DNA from: Palsa-601 sp963801185
GTDB lineage: Bacteria > Actinomycetota > Acidimicrobiia > Acidimicrobiales > Bog-793
DNA: 64,000 nucleotides
Direction of reading: 5' to 3'
Assembly (NCBI GenBank): GCA_963801185.1
Contig: CAWDDW010000003.1
Span: 186,001 to 250,000, forward strand
Of this stretch, positions 44,769 to 53,850 are shown one piece after another (position 1 is the first letter of the stretch; each line of letters begins with the position of its first letter). The notes below the pieces were generated by a model. The model was not told the origin of the DNA, made no database searches, and worked only from the letters and a program-made list of their open reading frames with translations. A program made the position numbers and the translations under genes.

Positions 44769-45548
44769 ATGGACATGACGAGCGAGCACGAAAACCAGGG
44801 GCGTGTCCTCATAGTCGAGGACGACGAATCGGCGGCCGTGTTCGTGACCCGGGTCCTCGAGCGTGCGGGTTTCGAATCCTCGTGGGCTATCGATGCCGAT
44901 CAGGCCTCGGTGCTGCTCGCAGACACCAACTTCCACGTACTTCTCACCGACTTCCGACTGCCCGGGCGCAGCGGCCTCGAGCTCGTGAGCGAGACGCGAA
45001 CCATGCAGCCCGAAATCGGGATCGCAGTGATGACGTCGTTCAACGAGCCGGACCTCGAGCGCAGGGCACGCTCACGAGGAGCAGACGACTTCTTCGAGAA
45101 GCCGCTGACCGGATCGACACTCGTCTCGCGCATCGCGACGCTCGTCGAGCGAGCCAAGTTCAGCGGGCTCTGCCCGCCCACATCTCCGCCGGCCCGGGGG
45201 GCCAATGTCGAGCCGGCGGTTGCGGTGCCGGGGGTCCGTCGAGGGGGGACCCCCGGACTGCCGCCATACAGTCCTTCCACCACCGGCTGCGAGAACGCTG
45301 TCGAAGGTCAAGGCCTGAGTGGGGGATCTGACGGTGGCGTCGGATCCCTCGCACGGGCCTTGGGTTTGACCGACTTCGCCGACGTGCCGGCGCCGGGTCC
45401 AATCTTCCGCCGGATCGGGTCGACGAGAAGGACCCGCAGCACGGTCGCCGTCTGGGCATCGGTCACGCCGGTCGTGACCCATGTCATGTCCGGAGCGGGG
45501 CCGGTGGCGTCCCCACGCACGAGCGTGGCTTGCAACTTCGCCCGTTGA
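44769..45548 (+). CDS. Response regulator receiver-domain protein; doubtful C-terminal tail
   Basis: Residues about 12-130 form a CheY-like receiver: VLIVEDDESAAVFVTRVLERAGF, the phosphorylated Asp in VLLTDFRLPGRSG, and Lys in DDFFEKPLTGSTL. AGGAG precedes ATG 44769. After about residue 138 the sequence (PPTSPPARGANVEPAVAV onward) is low-complexity and unlike any effector domain I know, and it contains a long inverted repeat at 45306-45371. The real protein may end earlier through a frame change that I cannot locate. It probably works with the kinase at 41757. Confidence 0.65.
   Translation: MDMTSEHENQGRVLIVEDDESAAVFVTRVLERAGFESSWAIDADQASVLLADTNFHVLLTDFRLPGRSGLELVSETRTMQPEIGIAVMTSFNEPDLERRARSRGADDFFEKPLTGSTLVSRIATLVERAKFSGLCPPTSPPARGANVEPAVAVPGVRRGGTPGLPPYSPSTTGCENAVEGQGLSGGSDGGVGSLARALGLTDFADVPAPGPIFRRIGSTRRTRSTVAVWASVTPVVTHVMSGAGPVASPRTSVACNFAR
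45306..45371. repeat. Long imperfect inverted repeat with a fourth copy of the hairpin-array core
   Basis: CAAGGCC (45309-45315) pairs with GGCCTTG (45356-45362), GGGATC (45323-45328) pairs with GATCCC (45343-45348), and the outer GGTCA pairs with TGACC. The left arm contains CCTGAGTGGGGG, a one-base variant of the CCTGAGCGGGGG core found three times at 44596-44748. Confidence 0.5.
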
Positions 45549-45585
45549 GGGGAGCGCCCCGGCGCCCGCCCGGCCGAAGCTCCTT

Positions 45586-48500
45586 CTAGCCCGCCGACTG
45601 CTTCACGGGCTCCGTGGCGTCGCGGACGACCACTCCGTCGACAAGCGTGATCGTCCGTGTCCGGACCGACGGAATGCGGGGCCCCGGCAGGATCACGCCG
45701 GTGAGATTGAGCGGGTCGGCGGCCGACAGGCAAAGCGAGTGCCCCTCGGCCGGCGCGCGAGCCACGGTCCGCAGCTGCTCGTAGGCCTCGGGGAGTGCGA
45801 ACTGCTCGCCGGTGAAGCCCCCGACGAAGCGACCACCGAGTACGATCCCCCGGGCTTCGAGCCGGCGCAGGGCCCACAACACCTCGCGCCAGCCGATGCC
45901 CATGAGCTCACGCAACACGAGATCACGGAAGACGATGCCCCAGCGCTCGAGGAGTTGGCCCGCGAGCGCTTCGGCGAGGTCGTCGGTGTCGTAGGCCGGC
46001 GGATCATCCGGGTCCGTGATGCCTGCGCCTGGACCGAGCAACGACCACCGTCCACCGGAGAGCGCGGGGCGGATGCGGGCGCGGGGACCGCCGCGCCGTG
46101 GTCGGGGGGCGGGGCGGCCCGACCGGCTCCGGAGTCCGACCGCCGAGCCGCCCGAGCCTTCCCGGACCAGGTTGCCGAGTCGTGCCCGGCCGCCAAGAAG
46201 CGCGCGGACTGCTTGGAACCCGTCAGCCGTGACGAGCCCCCTGGCGATGCCCTCCCATAGGGCGTCGGCGACCTCGACCGGCATGCGGCCTGTCGCCGTG
46301 CACAGATCCGGCAGGAACAGGGCCCCGCGCTCGCGCAGCGCCGTGAGCACGTCGGCCGGAGCACCGACCACCGGTTCGTCCGGGCGGGCGTCACCCCTCA
46401 GCGCCGCCAACAGCCAGTCGGAGTCCTCCCGCCTGAACAACGACAGCGGCGTGGCCGGCGAAGGCGTAAGTCCCGGCCGCCTCGTCGGCGGGCCGCCCGG
46501 ATCACCCGCGCCATCTGTTGCCATGGCTCGCAAGCCGAGCCTCCCGAAGGCCACTTCGCCCTCGGAGCAGAGTTCGTCGAGCAGAGCCGGCTGGTAGGAC
46601 GCCACCCGGGTGGGCAGGATCGACTCCTCCCACGAGCCGACAGGTGCCTCGAAGCCCTGAAGCTGCTCGATGACCTCGGCGACACCGCCGGTCCCGATCA
46701 AGCGATGGCCCGCTCCGGCATGCTGCCAGGCGACGAGGAACCTCATCAGCTGCTGCGGGCTCACGGTCTCGACGGATCTGCGGGCGCCGTCGCGCATCCG
46801 TGAATGTATGCGCATCAGGAGGTGGCGAGCGGAGTATCGGTCGGCTCCGTCGTCGCCGACACGGCACTGGAGCACCGATCCTTCGTGCTCGAGCCGGGCT
46901 ATCGCGCTCTTGACGTCCCGCTCCCGCGCGGGCCCGATACCGATCCGGTCAGCGAGCTCGGCAGTCGTGAGCGGTTCGGACATGAGCAGGGCCGCCCGTA
47001 CCGCCTCGACGAGGACGTCCTCGGCGCGCGGGGCGATCGTCCCCTTCAGATTCGGCGGAGCCTCCAGGTCCGGTTCGAAGGCGACCGCGCCGAGGAGCGC
47101 CTCGACTGCTTCGCGCCGTTCGAGCGCTACCCATCTGCTTTCGCCTCCGGAGAGAACCGTCATGGCGCGGCCGGCCGCCACCAGCTGGTCGAACCAGGCC
47201 TCCCACTCGCGCTCGGGATCGAGGAGCACCTGAGTCGACAACAGGTCGTGCAATTCCTCTGAGTCACGCGGCTCGGGACGGGCCTGGGCCCCGACGGTGG
47301 CCACGACGGCTGGGTCGAGTCTCGACAAGTCGGTCGCTTCGAGCGGGACTCCCCGGCGCAGCTGCACGGACCGAGTGCGCCGCTCCTCGAGCGGTGCGTC
47401 GTCGAGAAACGTGTACGGCCGCCCGTTCAGGATCTCCTCGGAAAGGATCGAGGGCGCCACCGAGTCGACGAAGTGCGGCTCGATCTCGCCGGCTCGAAGC
47501 TGCTCGAGCAACACGGTGAGCCCCTTCAGGTCCATCGACTCGGTCATGCAGTCGTCCATCGTCTGGCGCACGACCGGGTGATCGGGGATCACGATCGGGC
47601 CGCTCACGTTCTCCTGGCATGCGGCGAGCATCGGGAAGATCGCCGCCATCAGGTCATCAGCTTCCATCCGCTGGATGGCGGGTGGCAGGTGCCTCGAGCC
47701 CCTGAAGCGGGGGGCGACGAGCGACCGCGAGAGATTCCAGCGCCACCGAGAGCCGAAGATCGGCGTGGGGAGGACAGCTTGCTCGAGAGTCTCGGTCACC
47801 GACTGGGGCGACAGGTAGCCCACGACGTCCGAGAGCGGGAAGGAGTGCTGGGGCCCGAGCGAGAGCACGACCGCGTCGTCGCTCGCGGCCGCCTGCAGCT
47901 CGAAGTCGAAGGAGCGGCAAAATCGCTTGCGAAGCGCCAGTCCCAACCCTCGGTTGATGCGGGCACCGCGCGGCGAGTGAAGGACGAGCTGCATGCCACC
48001 GGTGTCGTCGAAGAAACGCTCGACCACGAACCGATCGCCCGTCGGCAACCTCCCGAGCTCCTGCTTGGCCGTGCCGAGGTAAGCGATCACCTGCTCGGCT
48101 GCTCGCTGATCGACTCCGGGTATGGCATGCACGTGGGCGATCGCAGCCGGGACGGAGTCTTCGAGGGCCTGTTCGATCGAAAGGCGCAGCCCCGAGATCG
48201 CCGACGACAGCTCCGCCGTCCTTGCCGGGGCCTCGCCCAGCCAGAAGGGGACCGTCGGCGAGGCTCCTTCGGCGTCGACGACCCGAACGGTGCCCGTCTC
48301 GATGCGCCGGATTCGCCAGGTGTGGCTACCGAGGAGGAATACGTCCCCCGCCATCGACTCGATTGCCCAGTCCTCGTTCACGGTACCTACGAAGGACTCC
48401 TCCGGCTCGAGCACCACCCTGTAGTCGGCGAGCTCCGGGATCGCTCCCCCGGAGGTCGTGGCAGTGAGCCGCGCCCCGCGGCGAGGCCGCAGGACGGCGT

Positions 48501-50019
48501 TCACCTTGTCGCGGTGGACGTAGGCCCCCCGCAGCCCCCGGCCGGTCTGAACGCCGTCGCACACGAGATCGAGCACGCTCTCGAAGCTCTCGGCCGCGAG
48601 CGCGGCGTACGGCGCCGCCCCGGTCACGAGCGAGAACGTCTCCGCCTCGGTGATCCCCTCCGGCCCTGTCGTCGCGACCTCGGCAATGATCTGCTGGGCG
48701 AGGATGTCGAGAGGCGCGACAGGCGGGACGACCGCGTCGAGCTCGCCTCGGCGGGTGGCCGCCAGCAACGCGGTGCACTCGACGAGCTCGTCACGCGTCT
48801 GGGGGTAGAGACGGCCGGTAGGCGTCCCTCCGACGTGGTGCTGCGCCCGGCCCACGCGTTGCAGCCACGTGGCGATCGCCCGGGGCGAACCGATCTGGCA
48901 GACGAGCTCGACTGGGCCGACGTCGATCCCGAGCTCGAGCGAGGCGGTGGCTACCACCGCCTTCAGATCGCCTGCCCGGAGGCGGCTCTCGACCCTCAGC
49001 CGGCGCTCCATCGAGAGGCTGCCGTGGTGAGCTTGCACCTGATCCTCGCCGAGCAGCTCGCCGAGGCGGTGGGCGACTCGCTCTGCCAGCCGGCGGGTGT
49101 TGACGAAGACGAGCGTCGTCTGCCGCGAACGGATGTGATCTGCTATCCGCTCGAGGATGGCCGCGAACTGCTCGTGGGTGAACACGGCGCCGAGCTCGTC
49201 ATCGGGAAGCTCGATGGCGACGTCGAGCTCGCGTCTGTGCCCGACATCGACCACGGTGCAGCGTGGGCCGCCCACGTCGTCGCTGCGACCAGGGCCGTCC
49301 CCGACGAGCAGCCGGGCGATCGTCGAGATCGGGCGCTGCGTAGCCGACAGCCCGATGCGGACAGGGCGGTCGTGCGCCGTCCCCGCCAGCGTCGCCGCAG
49401 AAGACTCGTGGGTCTCGCGCCATGCCCTCACCACCCGATCGAGCCGCTCCAGGCTGACAGCGAGGTGCGAGCCGCGTTTGTCGCGGGCGAGCGCGTGGAT
49501 CTCGTCGACGATGACGGTCCGGACCGATCCGAGCAGGTCGCGGCCGCGTGTCGACGTAAGTAGCAGGTAGAGCGATTCAGGCGTCGTCACGACGATCTCG
49601 GGACGCACGCGGAGCATGGCGGCCCGCTCGGACTGAGGTGTATCGCCGTTGCGGACGGCAACCCGGACGTCGGGCACGGAGCAGCCCAGCTCACGAGCGA
49701 CCTCCGCGATCTCCTCGAGCGGCCGGACGAGGTTCTGGGCGACGTCGACCGTGAGCGCCCGCAACGGGGAGACGTAGACGACGTCGGTGCCTCGCCTTCC
49801 CTCGCCCCACTCGGCGGCCCGGTAACACCGGTCGATCGCCACGAGAAAGGCGGCGAGCGTCTTGCCGGAACCGGTCGGCGCGGCGATGAGGGTGTCCTCG
49901 CCGGCAGCCACGGCCGCCCATCCGGCGGCCTGGGCCTCAGTCGGTCCGCCCGGGTATCTGCGACGGAACCACTCGGCCACGGCCGGGTGGAACGAAGCGA
50001 GTGGGTCGGCCGGGCGCAC
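45586..50019 (-). CDS. lhr: Lhr-type ATP-dependent DNA helicase
   Basis: A 1477-residue large helicase-related protein, of the usual full Lhr length. The first RecA domain has AAPTGSGKTLAAFLVAID (about 45-62), the DEIH box (about 172) and GLSATQRP; the second has TLVFVNTRRLAERVAHRLGE and AIATWLQRVGRAQHH. The long C-terminal half contains the winged-helix and Lhr-specific domains. Lhr is a DNA-unwinding, ATP-driven 3'-5' translocase linked to DNA repair. The start is GTG 50019. It is divergent from an acyl-CoA dehydrogenase-pathway gene, and an SOS-like palindrome lies 15 bp upstream of its start. Confidence 0.95.
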   Translation of the reverse strand: MRPADPLASFHPAVAEWFRRRYPGGPTEAQAAGWAAVAAGEDTLIAAPTGSGKTLAAFLVAIDRCYRAAEWGEGRRGTDVVYVSPLRALTVDVAQNLVRPLEEIAEVARELGCSVPDVRVAVRNGDTPQSERAAMLRVRPEIVVTTPESLYLLLTSTRGRDLLGSVRTVIVDEIHALARDKRGSHLAVSLERLDRVVRAWRETHESSAATLAGTAHDRPVRIGLSATQRPISTIARLLVGDGPGRSDDVGGPRCTVVDVGHRRELDVAIELPDDELGAVFTHEQFAAILERIADHIRSRQTTLVFVNTRRLAERVAHRLGELLGEDQVQAHHGSLSMERRLRVESRLRAGDLKAVVATASLELGIDVGPVELVCQIGSPRAIATWLQRVGRAQHHVGGTPTGRLYPQTRDELVECTALLAATRRGELDAVVPPVAPLDILAQQIIAEVATTGPEGITEAETFSLVTGAAPYAALAAESFESVLDLVCDGVQTGRGLRGAYVHRDKVNAVLRPRRGARLTATTSGGAIPELADYRVVLEPEESFVGTVNEDWAIESMAGDVFLLGSHTWRIRRIETGTVRVVDAEGASPTVPFWLGEAPARTAELSSAISGLRLSIEQALEDSVPAAIAHVHAIPGVDQRAAEQVIAYLGTAKQELGRLPTGDRFVVERFFDDTGGMQLVLHSPRGARINRGLGLALRKRFCRSFDFELQAAASDDAVVLSLGPQHSFPLSDVVGYLSPQSVTETLEQAVLPTPIFGSRWRWNLSRSLVAPRFRGSRHLPPAIQRMEADDLMAAIFPMLAACQENVSGPIVIPDHPVVRQTMDDCMTESMDLKGLTVLLEQLRAGEIEPHFVDSVAPSILSEEILNGRPYTFLDDAPLEERRTRSVQLRRGVPLEATDLSRLDPAVVATVGAQARPEPRDSEELHDLLSTQVLLDPEREWEAWFDQLVAAGRAMTVLSGGESRWVALERREAVEALLGAVAFEPDLEAPPNLKGTIAPRAEDVLVEAVRAALLMSEPLTTAELADRIGIGPARERDVKSAIARLEHEGSVLQCRVGDDGADRYSARHLLMRIHSRMRDGARRSVETVSPQQLMRFLVAWQHAGAGHRLIGTGGVAEVIEQLQGFEAPVGSWEESILPTRVASYQPALLDELCSEGEVAFGRLGLRAMATDGAGDPGGPPTRRPGLTPSPATPLSLFRREDSDWLLAALRGDARPDEPVVGAPADVLTALRERGALFLPDLCTATGRMPVEVADALWEGIARGLVTADGFQAVRALLGGRARLGNLVREGSGGSAVGLRSRSGRPAPRPRRGGPRARIRPALSGGRWSLLGPGAGITDPDDPPAYDTDDLAEALAGQLLERWGIVFRDLVLRELMGIGWREVLWALRRLEARGIVLGGRFVGGFTGEQFALPEAYEQLRTVARAPAEGHSLCLSAADPLNLTGVILPGPRIPSVRTRTITLVDGVVVRDATEPVKQSAG

Positions 50020-50033
50020 GCGCCGATTCTATC

Positions 50034-50047
50034 CGAACGCTTGTTCG
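50034..50047. promoter_or_regulatory. LexA/SOS box candidate upstream of lhr
   Basis: CGAACGCTTGTTCG is a perfect CGAAC-N4-GTTCG palindrome, matching the core of the actinobacterial LexA site (TCGAAC-N4-GTTCGA). It lies 15 bp upstream of the lhr start codon. This suggests that lhr is induced by DNA damage; the binding itself is an inference. Confidence 0.6.
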
Positions 50048-50123
50048 TTTGCTCAGGTGATTCTGCCCACGTAGGACAGTCGCGGACTCGCCCGCATAAG
50101 CGACCCTCCGGTAACCTTCGTCC

Positions 50124-50981
50124 ATGACGGTCAAAAAAGTGGGTGTGGTCGGCTCGGGGATCATGGGCGGCGGGATCACCGAGGTAGCGGCCGCAGCCGG
50201 CCACGAAGTGGTGCTCCGCTCTCGCGAGCTGGCCACCGCCGAGGGCACCGTCGCAACGATCGAACGGGGGCTGAACCGGCGCCTCGACAAGGGGACTCTC
50301 TCGGCCGAAGAGCGTGACGAGACGCTGTCGAGGATCACGGCCACCGACAACCTCCACGACCTGGCGGAGTGCGACCTCGTGATCGAGTCCGTGGTGGAGG
50401 ACCTCCACACCAAGCGCCATCTGTTCGCCGAGCTCGACCGGATCTGCCAGGACAATGCCATCCTCGCGACGAACACCTCGACGCTGCCGGTCATCGAGAT
50501 GGCGATGGAGACCGGCCGTCCCGAGCGGGTCTGCGGGATCCACTTCTTCAATCCCGCGCCGATGATGAAGCTCGTCGAGATCGTGCGGCCGCTGACGGCC
50601 TCCGACGAGACCATCGAAGAGGCCATCGCTTTCGCCGAGGGCTGCGGCAAGTCGCCCGTGACCGTGAAGGACCAGGCCGGGTTCATCGTGAACGCCCTCT
50701 TGTTCCCCTACCTCAACAACGCGATCCGCCTGCTCGAGAACGGGGTGGCGTCCATGGAGGACATCGACGAAGCTATGAAAGGCGGTTGCGGGTTCCCGAT
50801 GGGCCCGTTCGCGCTGCTCGACCTAGTCGGCCTCGACACGTCGCTGTCGATACTCGATGCCCTCTACGACGAGTACCGGGACCCGAACTACGCGGCGGTG
50901 CCCCGCCTCCGCCGGATGGTGGCGGCTGAGAGGCTGGGGAGGAAGACCGGGGCGGGTTTCTTCGAGTACAAGCGGCCGTAG
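50124..50981 (+). CDS. 3-hydroxybutyryl/3-hydroxyacyl-CoA dehydrogenase
   Basis: A 285-residue NAD(P)-dependent enzyme. The N-terminal dinucleotide motif GVVGSGIMGGGI (about 7-18) and the catalytic His in GIHFFNPAPMMKLVEI (about 138) are clear, and the C-terminal domain contains GFIVNALLFPYLNNAI and AMKGGCGFPMGPFALLDLVGLD. It interconverts acetoacetyl-CoA and 3-hydroxybutyryl-CoA. It lies 9 bp before ecm, so both probably serve acetyl-CoA assimilation through the ethylmalonyl-CoA pathway or butyrate metabolism. Confidence 0.92.
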   Translation: MTVKKVGVVGSGIMGGGITEVAAAAGHEVVLRSRELATAEGTVATIERGLNRRLDKGTLSAEERDETLSRITATDNLHDLAECDLVIESVVEDLHTKRHLFAELDRICQDNAILATNTSTLPVIEMAMETGRPERVCGIHFFNPAPMMKLVEIVRPLTASDETIEEAIAFAEGCGKSPVTVKDQAGFIVNALLFPYLNNAIRLLENGVASMEDIDEAMKGGCGFPMGPFALLDLVGLDTSLSILDALYDEYRDPNYAAVPRLRRMVAAERLGRKTGAGFFEYKRP

Positions 50982-50990
50982 GCTGGCGTC

Positions 50991-52370
50991 GTGACCGACA
51001 AGCCCTGGGTGATGCGCACCTACTCGGGGCACTCCTCGGCGGTCGCTTCGAACGAGCTCTACCGGAAGAACATCGCGAAGGGCCAGACGGGCCTCTCGAT
51101 CGCCTTCGACCTCCCCACCCAGATCGGCTACGACCCGGACTCGCCCGAGGCGGCCGGCGAGGTCGGGAAGGTCGGCGTGCCGGTGGCCCACCTCGGCCAC
51201 ATGGCTCAGCTGCTCGAGGGCATCCCGGTCGGCGCGATGAACACGTCGATGACGATCAACGCGACCGCGCCGTGGTTGCTCGCTTGCTACGTGGCGAACG
51301 CCGAGGACCAGGGTGTCGACCCGGCGGACCTCTCGGGGACGACGCAGAACGACCTCGTGAAGGAGTACCTCTCGCGCGGGACCTACATCTTCCCACCTGC
51401 CGCGAGCCTGCGCTGCACCGTAGACCTCGTGACCTACACCGTCCGGCACGTCCCGAAGTGGAACCCGATCAACGTCTGCAGCTACCACCTGCAAGAGGCT
51501 GGAGCGACACCAGTGCAAGAGGTGGCTTTCGCCCTCGCCACCGCCGTCGCGGTGCTCGACGCCGTCAGGGCCTCGGGGCAGGTGCCCGAAGACGAGATGC
51601 CGGCGGTCGTGGGACGGATCAGCTTCTTCGTGAACTCGGGGATGCGCTTCGTCGAAGAGACCTGCAAGATGCGGGCCTTTTCCTCGCTGTGGGAGCAGAT
51701 CTGCACCGAGCGGTACGGCGTGACCGACGAGCGGCTGCGGCGCTTCCGGTACGGCGTACAGGTGAATTCGCTCGGGCTCACCGAGCAGCAGCCCGAGAAC
51801 AACCTCCAGCGAATCGTGTTGGAGACGCTCGGCGTGACCCTGTCGCGCGATGCCCGGGCGAGGGCGATCCAGTTGCCGGCGTGGAACGAGGCTCTGGGAC
51901 TGCCAAGGCCGTGGGACCAGCAGTGGTCGCTCCGGATCCAGCAGGTGCTGGCCTACGAGACCGACCTCCTCGAGTACGAAGACCTGTTCGAGGGCTCACG
52001 GGTCGTCGAGGCCAAGACGGCCGAGCTCCTCGAAGCAGCACGCGCCGAGCTCGACGACGTGCTCGGGCTCGGGGGCGCCTTCGAGGCGATCGAGGAGCTC
52101 AAGTCGCGCCTCGTCGCCAGCCAGACCGAGCGCCTGCGGCGGATCGAGTCGGGCGAGCAGAAGGTGATCGGCGTGAACTCGTTCACCGAGACCGAGCCCT
52201 CGCCGTTGTACGAGTCGACCGACCCGGGGTCTGCGATCCTCACGGTCGACCCGGCGGTCGAGGTCGAGCTGAGGAAGGACGTCGCCCGGTGGCGTGAGGC
52301 GCGGGACGCAGGTCGGGTGCGCGCCGCCATTGACGAGCTCGCCGCGTTGCCGAGTCCGGGGAGAACCTGA
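50991..52370 (+). CDS. ecm: Ethylmalonyl-CoA mutase (MeaA-like), catalytic domain; frame-broken
   Basis: This 459-residue segment closely follows the mutase domain of B12-dependent ethylmalonyl-CoA mutase: GHSSAVASNELYRKNIAKGQTGLSIAFDLPTQIGYD, MNTSMTINATAPWLLA, LQEAGATPVQEVAFALATA, VQVNSLGLTEQQPENNLQRI and AWNEALGLPRPWDQQWS. Ecm converts (2R)-ethylmalonyl-CoA to methylsuccinyl-CoA. Family members normally continue directly into a B12 domain; here the frame stops at TGA 52370. The B12 domain continues in another frame, so a base is missing near the GCTCG of 52337-52341. It starts with GTG, 9 bp after the dehydrogenase. Confidence 0.9.
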   Translation: MTDKPWVMRTYSGHSSAVASNELYRKNIAKGQTGLSIAFDLPTQIGYDPDSPEAAGEVGKVGVPVAHLGHMAQLLEGIPVGAMNTSMTINATAPWLLACYVANAEDQGVDPADLSGTTQNDLVKEYLSRGTYIFPPAASLRCTVDLVTYTVRHVPKWNPINVCSYHLQEAGATPVQEVAFALATAVAVLDAVRASGQVPEDEMPAVVGRISFFVNSGMRFVEETCKMRAFSSLWEQICTERYGVTDERLRRFRYGVQVNSLGLTEQQPENNLQRIVLETLGVTLSRDARARAIQLPAWNEALGLPRPWDQQWSLRIQQVLAYETDLLEYEDLFEGSRVVEAKTAELLEAARAELDDVLGLGGAFEAIEELKSRLVASQTERLRRIESGEQKVIGVNSFTETEPSPLYESTDPGSAILTVDPAVEVELRKDVARWREARDAGRVRAAIDELAALPSPGRT

Positions 52371-52946
52371 TCCCGGCCACGATCGCGCTGGCGCACGCCG
52401 GCGGTACCACCGGCGAGTGGGCGGGGGCCCTGCGGGAGATCTTCGGCGAGTACCGGGCGCCAACTGGTGTCGCGGGTGGGATCGGGCACCGCGGGGAGGA
52501 GCTGCGTTCGGCCGCTGCGCGGGTGCGTGCGGTTCCCGGCGGGCCGCCCCGGCTGCTCGTCGCCAAACCCGGCCTCGACGGGCACTCGAATGGAGCCGAG
52601 CAGATCGCTGTGGCGGCGCGGGACGTGGGTTTCGAGGTGGTGTACGACGGGATCCGCCTCACGCCTGCGCAGATCGCTGCCACGGCACTGGACGAGGATG
52701 TGGACGTGATCGGGATCTCGATCCTGTCGGGCTCCCACCTCGAAGCTCGTGCCCGAGGTGGTCGATCAGCTCCGGGCGCGCGGAGTGGACGCACCGGTCG
52801 TCGTCGGGGGGATCATCCCCGAGGCGGACCAGGCCAAGCTCTTGGAGGCCGGCGTGCGAGCGATCTTCACGCCGAAGGACTTCCGCGTCGCCGACATGCT
52901 GTCGGCGCTGGCCGACCTGGCGACTGAACGGCGCGCCGGCGTCTAG
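52346..52946 (+). pseudogene. ecm: B12-binding domain of ethylmalonyl-CoA mutase, split into two frames
   Basis: The first piece, in the frame that follows the break, reads AESGENLIPATIALAHAGGTTGEW and RLLVAKPGLDGHSNGAEQIAVAARDVGFEVVYDGIRLTPAQI, with the DxHxxG cobalamin-ligating His in LDGHSNG. At 52745-52749 (GCTCG) another base must be skipped; then LVPEVVDQLRARGVDAPVVVGGIIPEADQAKLLEAGVRAIFTPKDFRV runs to the stop at 52946. With the two corrections, 50991-52946 encodes a normal, about 651-residue Ecm. It may be a real pseudogene or a sequence error. Confidence 0.85.
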
Positions 52947-52960
52947 GCGGGTCAGGCACG

Positions 52961-53782
52961 TCAGACGCTGATCAGCACGATCCCCAACGCGACCACGACC
53001 GCCGCGATCACGCGCCGGTACCCGAATCCCTCCTTGAAGAACACCGCACCGATGACAGCCGCCGATATCACTCCGGTCTCGCGCAACGCCGCAACCTCAG
53101 CCAAAGGCGCCTTCGTCTGAGCCCAGATGACCGCGCCGTAGGCGACGACCGAGAGCGCTCCTGCGAGGAGGCCCCGGCTCGCGATGTGCCCCGCCGTCCA
53201 GGCTTTCAGCGGGCGCCGCACCGCGGCTATCACAACGAATACCGGTCCTTGCAACAAGAAGAGGAGAGCCGTGTAGGCGAAGGGGTTCGGCGTGTGACGC
53301 ACGCCCAGCCCGTCGACGAGCGTGTAGGACGCGATCGCCAACCCGGTCACGAGCGCCGCCCCGATGCCCGGCACCTCGCTGCGCTCTAGCCGGCCCGACG
53401 AGAACGCGAGGCTCATGAGACCGATGGCGAGCACCACGACGCCGGACAAGGGGACCCCGCCGAGATGCTCGTGAGCGAAGATCGCAGCCCCGACGGCCAC
53501 GACGAGTGGCGACGTGCCACGGGCGATGGGGTACATCTGGTTGAACGAACCGAGGCGGTATGCGTTCATCAGCGCGAGGTTGTAGAAGACGTGGATCGCC
53601 GCCGAGCCGACGGCGAAGTACACCGCGGTCGTGGTCGGGAGCCCGGTGAACACGAGACCGACTCCACCTAGCAGAGCGCACGCCGCACCTATCCATGCGA
53701 AGACGACGATCCGGTCCTCGATCGCCTTTGTCATCGCGTTCCACACGGCGTGTAGTACGCCGGCGCCGAGCACGATGAACAA
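52961..53782 (-). CDS. EamA-family transporter
   Basis: A 273-residue, about ten-helix membrane protein with the two EamA halves: VLGAGVLHAVWNAMTKAIEDRIVVFAWIGAACALLGG and the second near VTGLAIASYTLVDGLG, plus YPIARGTSPLVVAVGAAIFAHEHLGG. The start is a TTG at 53782; no ATG or GTG lies in frame just upstream. It is inserted, in the opposite direction to ecm, between the ethylmalonyl-CoA genes. Substrate unknown. Confidence 0.8.
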   Translation of the reverse strand: MFIVLGAGVLHAVWNAMTKAIEDRIVVFAWIGAACALLGGVGLVFTGLPTTTAVYFAVGSAAIHVFYNLALMNAYRLGSFNQMYPIARGTSPLVVAVGAAIFAHEHLGGVPLSGVVVLAIGLMSLAFSSGRLERSEVPGIGAALVTGLAIASYTLVDGLGVRHTPNPFAYTALLFLLQGPVFVVIAAVRRPLKAWTAGHIASRGLLAGALSVVAYGAVIWAQTKAPLAEVAALRETGVISAAVIGAVFFKEGFGYRRVIAAVVVALGIVLISV

Positions 53783-53850
53783 GACGCCGACGGTCAGTTC
53801 GCGCTGGATGGGTCTCCCCCGTGACTAACTCGGACCCGGCAACAAGTCGG

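Noticed and set aside
44708..45331. PIG-L/LmbE-like fusion to the second response regulator
   Set aside because: One alternative frame contains 'ALPAHISAGPGG', but it lacks the AHPDD motif and further homology.
45308..45877. Minus-strand frame ending in a plausible-looking 59-residue protein (MTWVTTGVTDAQTATVLRVLL)
   Set aside because: It overlaps the lhr 3' end for most of its length, has no ribosome site at the short start and matches no family I know.
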